Shown: positions 30,071-42,575, counted from the first letter of the stretch. The stretch: DNA of 64,000 nucleotides from Tilletia caries (GCA_032718865.1 JALUTQ010000001.1:868001-932000), one strand, 5' to 3'. Numbers and translations are program-made. Notes: generated by a model from the sequence alone, not told the origin.

Positions 30071-33000
30071 TTACCAATCCTCCAACCACCCCTGCGCAGG
30101 AGCGACGCGGAAGGCCTTGAGCACACCAGCCCGAAGGTCATCCATTCGCAGCGACATTTCCTCCACACCGGCTGCGCCGCGCTTGCCCCCGCTTCCTGCA
30201 GACTGAATCGCGATCCGGAGCTTGTTCTTCTTGGTCTCGTTCTCCACCACGACGCCAAAAGCCGGTTCGCGTGCCGACCCATAGGTGTTGTGGTAGCTGC
30301 TCAAGGCCGCCTTCTTGCCCTTGAACTCGGTTCCGTAGAGGACGACGATGTCCCCTGCTCGGACGTCATCGGGCCCTGCTTCCAGCACCGTCGGACCGGC
30401 TTTGTGGAGAATCATAGCGCCAAAGCTGGCTCCCACTGGTCCGAGTGCACGAGAGGGCGATGCACCGATCAAAGAAGCTGGCAAGGCATAGCCTGAGCCA
30501 TCACCGACGACCCGAGTCTCCTTGGTGGAGACCAGTTGATCCGCTTGGGCACCTGGATAGGGGCACATGATGCTTGGATCAGATAGACTGTGGTAACATG
30601 AAAAGAAAGTGCGAGGGCCAACATACCTATGAACGCTCCAATGTCTCGATACCACTTTACAAGCGTTGAGCCGTCCGGTGGCACCGGCGGGAAGAGATGA
30701 CGCTGACTCAAGGTGGTGTAGCGCTCCTCAGCATCGCCATCTACGTAGTCCAGGTCAACGACTGTTGCCAGAGGGGCCAGATGTTCAAGATCAGCCACCA
30801 ATACACATCAAGCGCTCGATTTCAAAATATCGCATTACTCACCAGTCTGCGAGTAGTCCTGGAAGAGCACATGAATGGCAACGATATGCTTGACCTCTCC
30901 GTTCGCCTCTGAGATGACCTGCTCATTTACACGTGTGATCGTGTCAACGCGATCAGAGAGCGTCGGTGGAAGGTTCTTCAACCCGCGGCGCCACCATCCT
31001 ATAACAGATATCTTAGTCAGTCAATCACATGACATACGCACAGCTGGAATCTTGAAACTTACGACTGTCTGGCATAAGATCCAGATCACGAGCATTCTGC
31101 CTGGCGCTGACGATGCGGCCTTCTTGGCGAGGAGGGAACTGAGCTGATGGCGCTGCTGCTGCTGATGCCGCAAAAGAGGCACCTCCACCCGAGGAGGGGG
31201 CTGGGGGTGGAGGACTCATCGGCGCCACGAAGGGACTACGCGCCGGCGGAGGAGGCGTCTTCCCCGGAGGAGGCGGCGGTGGAGGACTCATGGGCAGCGC
31301 AGGTACACTGTCGCGTCGGATGGGAGGCGGGACTTCTGCGTCCTTTTCAGCCTCATAGGTTTCCGCTTCGTCCTCGTCCTCGTTTGTTTGTTCCTCGCGA
31401 TCAAGGCGGGAAGGAGTGCTAGGAGGAAGTGGAGGTGCAGCGGCAGCTGGGGGCGGAGGCGGAGGCATGCCTGCAGGGATCACCGGACGTGTAGAAGGTG
31501 GCCGTCCGATTGAGCCACTTTCACCCGTACTTATTTGCTGTACGGTGGAGCACGAAATCAGCCTACATCGAAGGAGAAACACGTCGCATCTCCAAAACTC
31601 ACAGTGGACGACCTGCTAGCGGCTCGAGGAAGTCGTGGCGGCGGGCTTGTTGGCAAAGCAGGAGGACTCGCTAGGCGAGAGACTTGCTCATGCTCTCCAG
31701 CACCGCCCTCACTTGCGTGCGGTTCCGCAACCACTGCACCCGATTGAATAATTGTGGGAATGAGACCAGGGATCACGACTCCTCCAGGCACGGGTGAGTG
31801 TCCAGACATACTTCGCAGCGCAGGGCCAGACTCGGCGGCCTCAGACTCTGAACGTCCCATTTCGCCTCCGCCTCTGGCAGCCTGATCATCTTGCCCCGGT
31901 GGCTTGGGGGTTGTTCGCCGCGGCATAGGTGCGCCAAAGGCGGGCATCATCCCAGGCAGGGCTCCCATGCGCTGACCACCCAGTGCAGCCATTCGACGAG
32001 CGATCCGAGCACGACGATCTGCCTCTTCTTCCTCCTCTGTCAATTCTGACCCCGCTGTCTCTGGGTGGGCTTCAGCCTCGGTCGAAGTGGCAACCGGTTG
32101 CTCAGGCTCCTGGATGCTCTCGATGGCCGCAACTTCTTTCTCTTCCGCATCGCTGAGGGGAACCGTGGTGCCTAGCTTGGCTTGGGGTCGAACGAGACCA
32201 CTTGGTGGCGCAGCGGCGATACCTGATTCTTGCTGGTCCTTCTCAGGCTCAGAGGGTGCGTCATTGCCGATGTCCTGGTCTTCTTTAGACACGTCGGCAC
32301 TGTACACAACGGGCACAGGAGGTGCGGGACTCATGGGAGGGAGCGGAGGACGACTTCCAAGCGGAGGAGGGGACGCGACTGGGACCGTCACAGATGAAGG
32401 GCGCACCGGAGGCGGTGGAGGAATCGACATTGGTCGAGGTGGCACGATCGAGGCGCGATGTCCATCTCCGAAAGACTCTGATTCTGGTTCGGGATCGTCC
32501 TGTGCTTCGGCCGCTTCCTCAAGTTGATCAGCGACTGGCGTCGTAGCTGAAGGCGCATCTTCCTGGTCCTGAGAGGTCGCTTCCTGTTCCTCGTCACCGA
32601 TGTCCGTGGTACGATGAGCCTCTTTGATGGCCGGTGGGACTGCTTCTTCGGGTTGAACTTCTCCACCGAGTTCCGTTTCTGCGGATTCAGGAGCCTGTTC
32701 CTCCAGTGATGTTCCTTTGACTTCTCGAGTGACTGGCTCAGTTAGGTTTTCCTCAAGTGGCGTTGCGACCGGTCGATCAACTTGGCTTTCCTCAGGCAAA
32801 GCAGGTGTGGGCGATTCGTCATTTTCGGCCGTGGTCTTTCTGGAAGGCGGTGCTTCTTCCTCCGAAACGTTATCCACGCTGGGAGCAGCCACAGCGGCAG
32901 CCGTGGGAGGTGTGGGCGCCGGCCCCTTCTTGCGACGCGGCGGACCCGCTCTCCGTGGGACAGCGAGCAGGGTCTGTGCGCCCTCAACTTGATCAGAGGT

Positions 33001-34995
33001 CGGGCTCTTGGCAGTCTCATCTTTGGCAGGAATGTCAGCCTTCGCCTCGACAGCTGAACGCTCGTTATTCAGTGCCTTGGCGAGGGCTGATTCATCTTGC
33101 GCAGTCCCTTCCGAGGTCTTTGCTCCCGCCTCGACAGCGGTCCCGCCGTCTGAAGCGATCAGGCCGGCGTCCTCGGTAACCGCATTATCTGCCGATGCTG
33201 CCGATGGCTTGCTGTCGGAAGGAGAGACAGGAGGGACCCCACCAGCTGGCATGGGCTGACCGAACATGCCCATTCCGGGAGCTCCAACTTTGCGTCCACC
33301 AAGGCGCGCCATACGTTGAGCAATGGCCGCGCGGCGCTGCGCCTCCTCCTCTTCGGGTGTAGAGGCAGCAGGCTCGGCCGCCGCGTCACCGTCATCACCT
33401 CCTGCCGTGGTCTCCAAGGCACCTACGGGCTCGGCTGGACCCTCCTGCTGTTTTGCCGGGGCTTGCCCTGCCACACTCGCTTGATCGGTCGCACCTGCCG
33501 CATCTGCCTTCCCAGAATCGGCTGCTGAGTCCGCGCTGATAGGCTCAGTGGTAGGCGAAATTGCAGACAGTGCCGCAGAAGGCGGAGTGGGGCCAAGGCC
33601 CGGGTCGAGCATTGCAATGCTCCTCTTTTCCAGGCTCAATTTGCCCGGAATAGGAGGACGAGGATGTGCTGCACCCCCACTGGCTCCGAGAGACTGACTC
33701 CCTGCAGTAGGAGCAGAAGTGGGATCGTCACTTGCGCTCTCCGGGGAGAGAGCACCGCGTTGGAGAGCAGCCATGCGTTCTTTGAGACTCATTGTAATAC
33801 TGCTCTTCGCATCGGCCGCCGACAGCCCTTTCCGCTCCTCGCTCGTTGCAGTTTCTGCCGCTGTTGTTGTCGCCTGTGCTCCTTCTGCTGTGTGTCCGGC
33901 GGTTGGCTCGCTCGCCTTGTCGGCGTCTTGCGATGGTGGCGGCGCTGGCTTGACGACGGGCCGGTTGGCCAGAGCCGGTGGTTTGCCAGGCAAGAGGGGC
34001 GCAGGAGCCGAGCCCTCAGTCGGTAGAACCGGTCGCTTCCAACCGCCGGGCTTCCCTCGAGGGACTGGCGGAGGGGCAGCTCCGCCCGGTTCTACCGGCT
34101 TATTGAATGCTGCAATACGATTCCGAAAAGACGAGCTCGGACCGCTGGGTTTCGGTGTGGTCGTCAGAGGTTGACTTGTAATGGCAACCGGAGGTGTGGC
34201 CACTACGGTCGTCGGCTCGATGTCGATCGGCGTTGGTGGTGCGTCTGCAGTTTCGGCGACTTGTGACTTGGGTTTGTCGTCTGTCGGGAGGCTCAGCTGT
34301 CCTATGGTTGCTCTGAGCGGCTCTGGAAGGGGGGGAGGGGGAGCAAATTCCATCGATGGAATGCTGGTAGGGATCGCTTCCGGGGCGGGGACCGGCTCCG
34401 AGGCGTGGACAGGAACGGGAAGGTCATCGTCCTCATCGGCAAGGTGCCTGGCATCTTCCTTGGCGACAGCGGCAGAACTTTCCCCACTTTCGTCCTGAGT
34501 CGCCACAGAAGTTTTGGGGACTGTAATGCTCTCTGTCTTTAATCCCTCCGCGCCAGGTTGCGATCCCGCTTCGGGCTGCTGCTGCAGCTGGTCCGAAGTT
34601 GTCGCAGTCGAGGTTGGACCAGCGTTCGCGGCATCTCCCTGCTCGTCCAATCTTTCATAGGCAACGAACCCAGCGGGGAACGTTCCTTTGCGCGAGCCGT
34701 CCAAGCTTTCGCCGACAAGCCAATCGTCGTCGTCGTCATCATCATCGTCGGCATCATCCTCTTCGCGTTTGGGTGCTGCCGAGAGAACGCGAATCGACTC
34801 GCCTTTCGCAAAAGTCAAGTCCTGACAAAGAAAGGAGAGAAAGAGAGGGGCGAACGAGTTTCTTCAGTCTCCAAAAGGACCCAACTCTTGGGAAGGGCAC
34901 GCTGCGAATCGTCTTGAAGGGCTCACCTGCTCATGCGGACTTCGGTATTTGAGCGTCGCCTTGGCGATATAGGGGAATGCGTGTTGGTCCGGCAT
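30071..34995 (-). CDS. BBC1: BBC1/MTI1-like SH3 protein of actin patches
   Basis: Six exons (34995-34927, 34821-31603, 31537-31063, 30998-30843, 30761-30627, 30552-30071) give 1,511 residues. An SH3 domain occupies the N-terminus (AKATLKYRSPHEQDLTFAKG ... DDDDDWLVGESLDGSRKGTFPAGFV). The long middle is disordered and rich in Pro, Ala, Glu and poly-Pro, with two copies of a RRARIARRMAALGG-type basic helix. The C-terminal part (RWWRRGLKNLP; GDIVVLYGTEFKGKKAALSS; GVVVENETKKNKLRIAIQ; DDLRAGVLKAFRV) matches the conserved C-terminal domain of yeast Bbc1. That protein binds type I myosin and WASP to restrain Arp2/3 actin nucleation at endocytic sites. A 9-Asp run interrupts the SH3 RT/n-Src region. 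The frame is intact despite extreme low complexity. Confidence 0.87.
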
Positions 34996-35945
34996 CGCGC
35001 GTAAACGTCTGCTCAGCCTCTGTTGCGCGTCACAGTACTGCCCTGTCTGTCCGTGACTTATGTAGATCAGGGGCGTATGTTGAGGCCGTGGTGCAGGATG
35101 TCAGAGCTGACTTCCGTGCTGTGAGGGTACATGCTGGGGAATGGACCGTGCGGGCTGCAACGATTGCCGATGATCCACGCAACACCCCTCACCATCTCAC
35201 CCCTGATGGCAATCTCTTTCAAGTCCAATGGACACGCATAACTGACTGTTCACACTGTCTGATTCAAGCGGTTCAAGAGAGTATGGAAGGTGTGACATTC
35301 ATTGTGATGTTGATATGTCGAAAGAAAGGGATGGACAAGAAAGGAAATGTCTTCCGAGATGAGGTAGACGAGAAGTGTCTGATGGGCGCAGATGTTACAA
35401 TGTGAAGGCAGACAATGGGGAAGACGGAAACCAGAAGGAGTGTGGGTGTGGGTGTGGTGGGATTGCAGTGATATGTAATGGTCCCAAGGTGTTCGACCGA
35501 TTGGATCGATCGTATTGGAGCTTGCCGCGCAAGTCTCTCGTTCTTGACTCCGCTAAAGGCGGCGGGCGGGGCGAATGAGTCGCCGCGCCAGTGGTGGCAC
35601 AGGGTGCAAACCGGATTCCAAGAAGGTATACTGGATGATTAAGCCGATGGCTGGCGGCGGGGCGGGGCGCAAAGACGAAGAAGTAGGCACAGGAAGCGGG
35701 ATGGGGGATAGGCAAAAGTACACCAGGCAAATTCCGGTTTGTCCTGTTGGGGCAGATGAAGATGAGACGAGGAGCCCGTGGCTGGTTCGAAAGAATGTGT
35801 TGTGTTACGAGGATGATGCCGAATGGTCGGGGTCGTCCGAAGAAACCGAAAGTAAAGGATGGGAAGTGGCGAGGGAGGGCTTGCCTATGTTCGTTTTGGT
35901 TGGATGGCGTGTTGCCCTAGAAGCGTGGAAGTTGTGCGGGGTTCT
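34996..35945. promoter_or_regulatory. Upstream region of the BBC1-like gene
   Basis: 950 bp between two co-oriented genes. Pyrimidine-rich on the minus strand from about 35,400. No coding sequence supported. Confidence 0.35.
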
Positions 35946-37547
35946 TCACCTGTCGGCGGTGACGTCGAGGTCGTACGGCCGGTAACGCTCCTCCAGACCC
36001 TTGTTCCAGTGCATGCGGTATGTTCTGGCAGCCTTGTCAGAGTCAGTGAGTGGCTTCGAGCTGGTGGTCTCCTCGTTGGCAGCGGAACGAGGCGCGTCCT
36101 CGGTGGCTGGTGTAGGAAGCTGCGACTGGAGCGACTCAATGGTGACCTCGATTGCTGGCGTGCCGCCGGGTCCGAAGTGGAGGTGTGGCATGCCGATGAT
36201 CGGATTCTCGCCGAACGAGTTGAAGAACGGAGTGGAAGGAGTGAGAGAAATGGAAGGTGTTGTGGGGTTGCTCTTTGGTGTGCCGAGGTCGTTGACAAGG
36301 GTCATTTCTGATGACACGGAACTTTGTCGCATCAGACGCCCGTAGGCTGGTGACCGTTCGCACATCCAGGCCAAGTTGTCCTCAAGCACACAGATGCGCC
36401 CTGCTTGGTCCTCCATCTCCGTCTTCGCCTTGCGGTAGATGACATGTTGGCAGATGGGGTAGACCGTCATTTTGCGGTCTTCGGCTCCTGTGACTCGGAT
36501 CCAGTCGAAAATGTGGTCTACCGATACGACTCGGTCACGGCCACCCTGCTGGCAGTACATGGGGTGCCTGATCTCACGAGCACGGTGTTGAATGTCCCAC
36601 ATCGCATCGCGAATGCACAAGATGTGACCTCCCCGGAAGGCACCCTGGTGTGACCGTGGGTCCTCCATTACCAATGTCTTGTACACCTGGGTAGGAAAAG
36701 AAAAGGATTGTTGGTCACGATGCTTCTGGGAATGACAAGCGGAGTTGGAGGGTAAACTTACCTTAGGATCTTTGTCCAACACTGTCTTGTGGGGTACTGT
36801 CAACTCGAGACGCAGACCACCCAAGGCAATGACCATCCAGCCGAAAACTTGAATGATCGATGGAATCTTGTGTCCGTAGTCGATCATGGGTCCTACACCA
36901 ATGATGCCATCGATGGGAATCTCGTCCTGGCCCTCAGCCTCATCGCGGTAGGAGTCGGGGAACATGAGAGCGTAGTAGAAGCCGAGAAGGCCACCGAAGG
37001 AGAGGCCAAGGATGAAGGTGTGGTGACGCTCTGCCTTGGTGACAAAGACGCCGTTGTTGTTCATTAAGTCGTCCTCCCGTGCTACATCGTGAAGGACGAG
37101 GTGGAGACCCTCGCAGTATGAGTTGATGTACCGTTGGTAGACGTGCAGGCCAGATGAGTATCCGTGTGAGAGCAAGTCAGGGACGATGCATCGGAAGCCA
37201 GAGTCCAGGTATCGTCGAGCGTGTGAAGCAAAAGTGCCGGAGTGAACACCGGTGCCGTGACAGAAGAGCAAGTCGGCCTTGCGACCGGTGCGGAGGACGG
37301 CCTCCTTGTCCTCCCAGATTTGGTACCACATCCAGTCCTTCCCGTTGGCCATCATGACCCGACGGAACTTGACTGTGACGTTTGGCATGGCGTGCATGCG
37401 CTCCTCGGCGGGAGAGAAGGGGATATCGCATCGCCCGTAGCTGCGGTCTGCGGGTGCGTAGAGGCCGACAGCGGTAAGGGCGGGCTCGCCCCATACGTCC
37501 CATGCCGTCTTCTTGAGGAAGGCAGCTGTCTTGCCGAGGTTGATCAT
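35946..37547 (-). CDS. Serine alpha/beta hydrolase, second copy
   Basis: Exons 37547-36762 and 36686-35946 around a 75-nt GTAAGT...CAG intron give 508 residues. The intron is a multiple of three with no stop, so it can be read through. N-terminal YGRCDIPFSPAEERMHAMPN parallels hydrolase 1 (YGRVKIPYTALERRW). Fold motifs: LLFCHGTGVHSG, IVPDLLSHGYSSG, nucleophile elbow GLSFGG (Ser183), QQGGRDRVVS (likely Asp) and CQHVIY (likely His). A Ser/Thr/Pro-rich C-terminal tail of about 140 residues is absent from copy 1 and may carry phosphorylation sites. An acyl-ester hydrolase role comes from the family; the substrate is unknown. Confidence 0.87.
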   Translation of the reverse strand: MINLGKTAAFLKKTAWDVWGEPALTAVGLYAPADRSYGRCDIPFSPAEERMHAMPNVTVKFRRVMMANGKDWMWYQIWEDKEAVLRTGRKADLLFCHGTGVHSGTFASHARRYLDSGFRCIVPDLLSHGYSSGLHVYQRYINSYCEGLHLVLHDVAREDDLMNNNGVFVTKAERHHTFILGLSFGGLLGFYYALMFPDSYRDEAEGQDEIPIDGIIGVGPMIDYGHKIPSIIQVFGWMVIALGGLRLELTVPHKTVLDKDPKVSLPSNSACHSQKHRDQQSFSFPTQVYKTLVMEDPRSHQGAFRGGHILCIRDAMWDIQHRAREIRHPMYCQQGGRDRVVSVDHIFDWIRVTGAEDRKMTVYPICQHVIYRKAKTEMEDQAGRICVLEDNLAWMCERSPAYGRLMRQSSVSSEMTLVNDLGTPKSNPTTPSISLTPSTPFFNSFGENPIIGMPHLHFGPGGTPAIEVTIESLQSQLPTPATEDAPRSAANEETTSSKPLTDSDKAARTYRMHWNKGLEERYRPYDLDVTADR

Positions 37548-38849
37548 TGTGCCTGTATGTGAGAGACGCTGTTGGGGTCAGGGAAAGGGAAGAGGGAGGG
37601 AGCGAGAGAGAGAGAGATAAGAGTTGGTTGGGAAGGAGGAGGTTGGGAATGGGGGAAGAGATGTTGAATACGGATGGCGTGGTCGTATGTGCGCTCAGAG
37701 ACGGAGACATGCTGGCAGGGGACTACTTATGTATGGAAAAAGCAAGGCGGGCCAGGGAAGGTGGAGCCGCGGAGAAATGGAGGCGCCGAGCAGCAGGCGA
37801 GACAGGCAACCGAGGGCCAGGCAGGAAAGCAGTCTACGAGAGCGATCCATGCCCCATGGTAGCCCGGCACTGAATCTGAAGCCAGACGAGAAAGTGCCCA
37901 TAGCTCGGTGGCGCTGACCTCGACTAAATCGAGATATTAGAGGCGGTGCCACCGACCATTATTGAAGCTTGAAGACATACTACAGCATGCACGCAGCAGC
38001 AGTAGGTCCAAGCGTGCATCGTCGACCGCAGTCCACATCGACCCCGGTTACATACAGTTCTGTAAGTGTAAATGAGAAGAGATACACAACCATGAGGGCA
38101 CTGCACCCGCCTCGAAGTGGAAACAACGCGCTGCTCACAAAGGTAGATGAAGCTCATGCAGATGCTGCGATTGGTTTCGGCTGCAAACGAACGGGTGATC
38201 CGCCAGGTGATTCGTGCATGGGGCGACTCATGAACTTTACAGTGGTGAAGGTTCCGAAACTTGTGCTACTGGAGCGAGCGAGCGAGCATGCTCGACGGAA
38301 CCAAAGTTGATGATGAGACATTACGTAACACAATGGACACGACGCTCTGCAGCGCTCCTGCCAGCAATTACAAATCATCGAACTCACCTCGATTTTCTGA
38401 ATCTGAAGATCTGCATTCTGTGGATCGAGAAACCACAACCACACTAGGAGTAAACCAGGACTAATCACTAGTAGTGCTAACAGATCAACGCTAGAAATCC
38501 TGGGTCTGAAGGGCTCGAGATTAAAGTTTACCTGGTATATTTATTTACACCTCCAGCAACCTGCAACCATGCTCGCTCCCGAAGATCGGCAAGATTGCCC
38601 AGATCTCAGAAGGATCGTCTCATATCGCATTATTTATATACTCGTGCTTGACGTATCGCGTATCGCTGGTCGCTGAGTCGTGTCATCCCCCAACTTTATG
38701 GTCCCGATCTTTCTCCTTAAAAAGACCATCGGTCACCGGTGGGTCTGAACTCTGAAAATCTGATGTGTCCAGAGACCAGAGTCCAGATAGCATATACATA
38801 GGGGATCATTAATATATATATTGAACTCATTATTTTGCCCCTGCAATAC
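37548..38849. other. Gene-free transition to repeat-rich DNA
   Basis: 1.3 kb. CT-rich leader of hydrolase 2 to about 37,640, then sequence with no supported gene. AT content rises from about 38,400. Confidence 0.4.
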
Positions 38850-38852
38850 ATT

Positions 38853-39541
38853 CACTGCCACCTTCGGTGGCGTTCCAAAGTTGTCAAAACGTTTGCTAGA
38901 ACACAGTTTTACGGCAATTTTGACCCTCACTTGAAACCAAGCATTTTTACATCAGTTTTAAGAAAACCTTTAGAACGGTCCGTTCTACTAGATTTAGAAC
39001 GCGTTGCTAGAATTATGACGTTGTGTTGGTGTTAAAGTGTTGTTCTAGTGTTGCTAAAACACGGACTGGCCATAGCCCGGGTTTCTCTAATTGAAATGGG
39101 TCTGCTTGGTGGTCTCAGAGTCTCTGCCCTGTATCTCAAAAGGTTCACAGCTGCTTCCACACTCAATTGATGCTGCTCTCTGAAGACAGAAACCCTCGAT
39201 TTACAGTATTGCTACCTGCGGATGACATGTTGGGGTGGGCTGAGCATCGCGGGTGGGTGTGGTGAGGGCCGTGGTGTCGAGCAAGGTGGTGGCGGTGAGG
39301 AAGGCGTCTGGAGACGTCTTGTCTCACTTCCCGCGTCGCTGCAGCAGTCACGTGACCACTATGTCTACTAGATTTTAACACCATTATAAGATCCGTAAAA
39401 CGTAGTGATTCTAGAGTGTTTTACAAACCCATTTTAAGCGGCGAAGAACGGGGACAAAACAAGAGGTGAACACCCGGAACATAACACCGACGTTTTATGG
39501 CTGTTTTAAGGGGGGTTATAACGCCACCGAAGGTGGCAGTG
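38853..39541. mobile_element. Non-autonomous CACTG-ended element A
   Basis: 689 bp with perfect 22-bp terminal inverted repeats beginning CACTGCCACCTTCGGTGGCG, flanked by the 3-bp duplication ATT (38850-38852, 39542-39544). CACT ends and 3-bp duplications are the signature of CACTA (EnSpm) elements. Each terminus itself folds: GCCACC-TTC-GGTGGC. It encodes nothing. A core of about 300 bp (39091-39390) is about 93% identical to element C. Confidence 0.85.
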
Positions 39542-40116
39542 ATTATAATATGGTCCGGGTACGTACGGCTGGTGGCTGAGACAAAGATCGCACTGACTAC
39601 TGGAGGTCCTAATATGGGAACTGATTGACTTTTGGAGATCAGGAACAGATATGTTGATGAAGCGTGAGCCGTGCCGCACCCGCGTGAAGTTTTTGGCTCA
39701 CCACATAGGCGTGACCCGTGTGACCTAACTGCATGACCAGCCTGACCTCACCACCTCCGTATTGCTACAGACACCCCACAGACTACTGTAGCCACATAGC
39801 AGTACGGACTCAACCCACTATGTGCTACTACTGACTACTGACTATGCGTACTCGTTTATGCTCTTGATGCTCGCTTCCACCTCCTCGCTGATCTCTTAAT
39901 ATTATTTCCTTTGCCGATGTGCCCTCCACTCCTCCTGTCGCAGCTCGGAACTGAGAGTAGTACCATCGCGTTCAGCCGTCAGCGCGTCAGCGCGTCAGCG
40001 CGTCCAGCGATCAGGCGATCAGGATTCCGGGCCCAGGCCACGCCCAAGGCAGTGAGTACTGAGTAGTGTAAACATACGCGGCGGAAGTGTCACGTACACC
40101 GCTGTGGCATCTTCAG

Positions 40117-40791
40117 GGTAGCACAAGCCTTTAGAGGAAATCGCCTTGTGCGGTCATAATTATAAAGTCTTTCATGAGGATTTCTCAAAATAGGGGTCAG
40201 GGTGGCTATGCGCAAAGACTAGCAGCACACTTTTGATTTAGAAGGCTTATATGAGGCCTGTGCTGAGAGGTCCCGCCTTTGACTGTTGGCTCATCCTGTC
40301 AGCAGCCTGTTCAAAAGGCTGCCAGAAGGCAGATCACTCAGCTGGCGAGGTTGGGGAGCAGAGCTCCGAAGACCACGTAGACCCTGAAGTTTCCCCAATT
40401 GGCGTGACGCTATGACAGAGTTTCATGGTTTCTAGATAACCGCCGTGAATCTCAAAAAATTCGTGACTTTTTCCAGGCTCAAACGATGCACCTCTCTGAA
40501 GACAGAAACCATTCGATGAAATGCTACCCGGGGATGTGCAAGAGTGGATGGTGGTGGTGAGCAAGGTGTGTGCAGACGTCGTGGAGGGTGGTGAGGATGA
40601 CGATGGTGGTGGTGACCAGACGACCATGCTGCAGAGGCCAGAGCGCCTGGGACCGTGCGGGGTCGGGTCACCACCGGACGTGGGTCTCTCATCCGTCACG
40701 TGACCTCTATTGCCCCTTTGAGCAAAAGGCTTCCAGCAGGATTGTTTACATAATTGCGTTGCACAGGCCTCCCCAAAAGGCTTAATCAATT
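40117..40791. mobile_element. Putative non-autonomous element D
   Basis: 675 bp between direct repeats GGCATCTTCAG (40106-40116, 40792-40802). Both ends carry AAGCCTTT(A/T)G(A/G)GG in opposite orientation, 8 nt inside. AAAAGGCT words occur repeatedly near both ends in both orientations. The middle (about 40430-40720) resembles the core of elements A and C. Confidence 0.45.
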
Positions 40792-40802
40792 GGCATCTTC
40801 AG

Positions 40803-41795
40803 CCTTTTCCAAGCCTGTGGGTACAGCTTATTGTGAGGCCAGTGGGCCGACAGCGGTGTAGCATATTGCAACCAACGTGGTTCGCTCATATCGATCGGTG
40901 TTACAGAAACGCAAAGATCGCCGAACGTTTGTGCTCATATTAAATACTGAATAACTTATAGTGAATGTTCAGTGAACTTTTATCTATATATCGCACAAAT
41001 ATCTTTCAACCTCTATCTGTCACTTGTCAGTCGTAGTATTACTAGGGGTTTTCGTCAGTTCCGCTTCATCTACATAGTACGATGAGTTACTGGTAAATTT
41101 TTTCCTGCGAAATGAAACCCCCCGACATCTTCCACGTCTTTCTGGAAGAAGCGATGTGGGATATGAGATGATGGGAAAGGCCAGATCAGATGATGGGATT
41201 ACGATGAGGATGAAGTGAGCAAAAAAGGTGCCCCTGAGCACGTTTTTGCATTTCCGACAACGATATCGTACTCAATTGAGGGAAACACCGAATCGCCGTG
41301 TCGTACTTCATCTGGTGAGATATCGTGGAAGTACGATTTAGCACTACAAGATCTGACGAAACCCCTTACTGACTACTACATATATACCGTCAGACTGCCA
41401 GGTGCCAGGAGTAGTAGTTTTGTACCTCGTTCGCTGTGACAGGTGGTTATTGTTCGAAACTTTGAAATTTGAATCATCTATACATTGGCTGTACTCGACG
41501 TCGCTCATACATATCGCTTCCTCTAACAAACATTCGCATGCACATCAAATCGTGTTTCCATACCCGAAGTGAGCGTGCCTGTATCGGGGAACGCGATTTC
41601 TTCCTGTCGGCTGGTCGACGGTCGACGCCGACCTCGCCTGAGCCTCACTCTCCCTGACCGCCGCCCCGCCGCCCAGGTTATTAGTAGTCCTGGCCGGGAG
41701 AGCTCACGACCCCTTCTACATATGATGATGTATACCTTTACTTCGCGCTACATATTCGCTTCGTGCCTTTGGCTGGACTTCGCTATCGCATCGCT
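40803..41795. other. Gene-free stretch
   Basis: AT-rich. Only chance ORFs, no recognised repeat. Confidence 0.4.
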
Positions 41796-41852
41796 CAGGC
41801 CTCAGGCCTCAGGCCTCATGGGCGCCATTTGATCTGAGGCCTGAGGCCTGAG
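41796..41852. repeat. GGCCTCA/TGAGGCC palindromic cluster
   Basis: Three CAGGCCT-type units are followed after about 15 bp by three inverted units, so the region can fold into a long hairpin. Confidence 0.7.
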
Positions 41853-42570
41853 GCTCAGCAAAAAATCCGTTTTGCTACGGCGGGTTAGCGGCGGTCCACC
41901 TGCGGTTACCCAGCGGCCTTCCAGCCAGGTTGTGGTGAGCCGCTGACCACCGTCTGTATATCGGCGGCAACCGGCGCCTTGCCGTGGCGTTGTCACGGCA
42001 ACCTGCAAAATGGATGACATCATGACACTCATTCACCGGCTGTCAACCGCCCCTGGTTGGCAACAGCCGTTTCTCCCCGCGAATGGTTAGCGAAGCCCAC
42101 GTGGAATATGTTAAGTCCGAACCGTCCCTGCAGCAAAATGGAGCAAGGTGATCGTGAAAAAAAGACGCAACAACGTCGTTTAACGCGATTTCTACATAGG
42201 AGTGACGAGAACAGATGGCACGCTGAGGATGTAGTCACCCGTGTGCAGGCTGGCAGAGTGTAGGGACAGGCGCTGCAACCTGAGGCAGGACGGACGGGTG
42301 TCCGCACAGACGGACAAATGGGTGACGCCGCCAGGAACGGTGAGGCGGTGAGGATGGGGTAGCGGCATAGCCGCTGAGCTGCCGCCGAGAACCGCCGGGT
42401 GTAGAAACGAGTCTTATTCGCTCAGATGGTGACCAGCGGCCAACCGGACAGAGTGAGCAAAAACCAGCGGCGATCCAGCGATAAAGTCGGAGGCTAACCA
42501 CCGGCGTTACAGAGGCATGGATACAGCCGACGGTATACCTCTGGTTAACCGCCGCAACTTTTTGCTGAGC
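41853..42570. mobile_element. Non-autonomous element with 5-bp duplication
   Basis: 718 bp with inverted ends GCTCAGCAAAAA (13 of 14 matching) and CTGAG on both flanks (41848-41852, 42571-42575). Both subterminal regions are rich in GGCGG/AACCGCC. No coding capacity. The duplication lies inside a repetitive flank, which weakens it. Confidence 0.5.
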
Positions 42571-42575
42571 CTGAG

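Noticed and set aside
34181..34498. Plus-strand ORFs opposite the BBC1-like gene
   Set aside because: Low-complexity shadows of the Pro/Ala/Glu-rich coding strand.
35859..36311. Plus-strand ORFs over the hydrolase 2 C-terminus
   Set aside because: The antisense hydrolase has clear domain motifs and phase; these have none.
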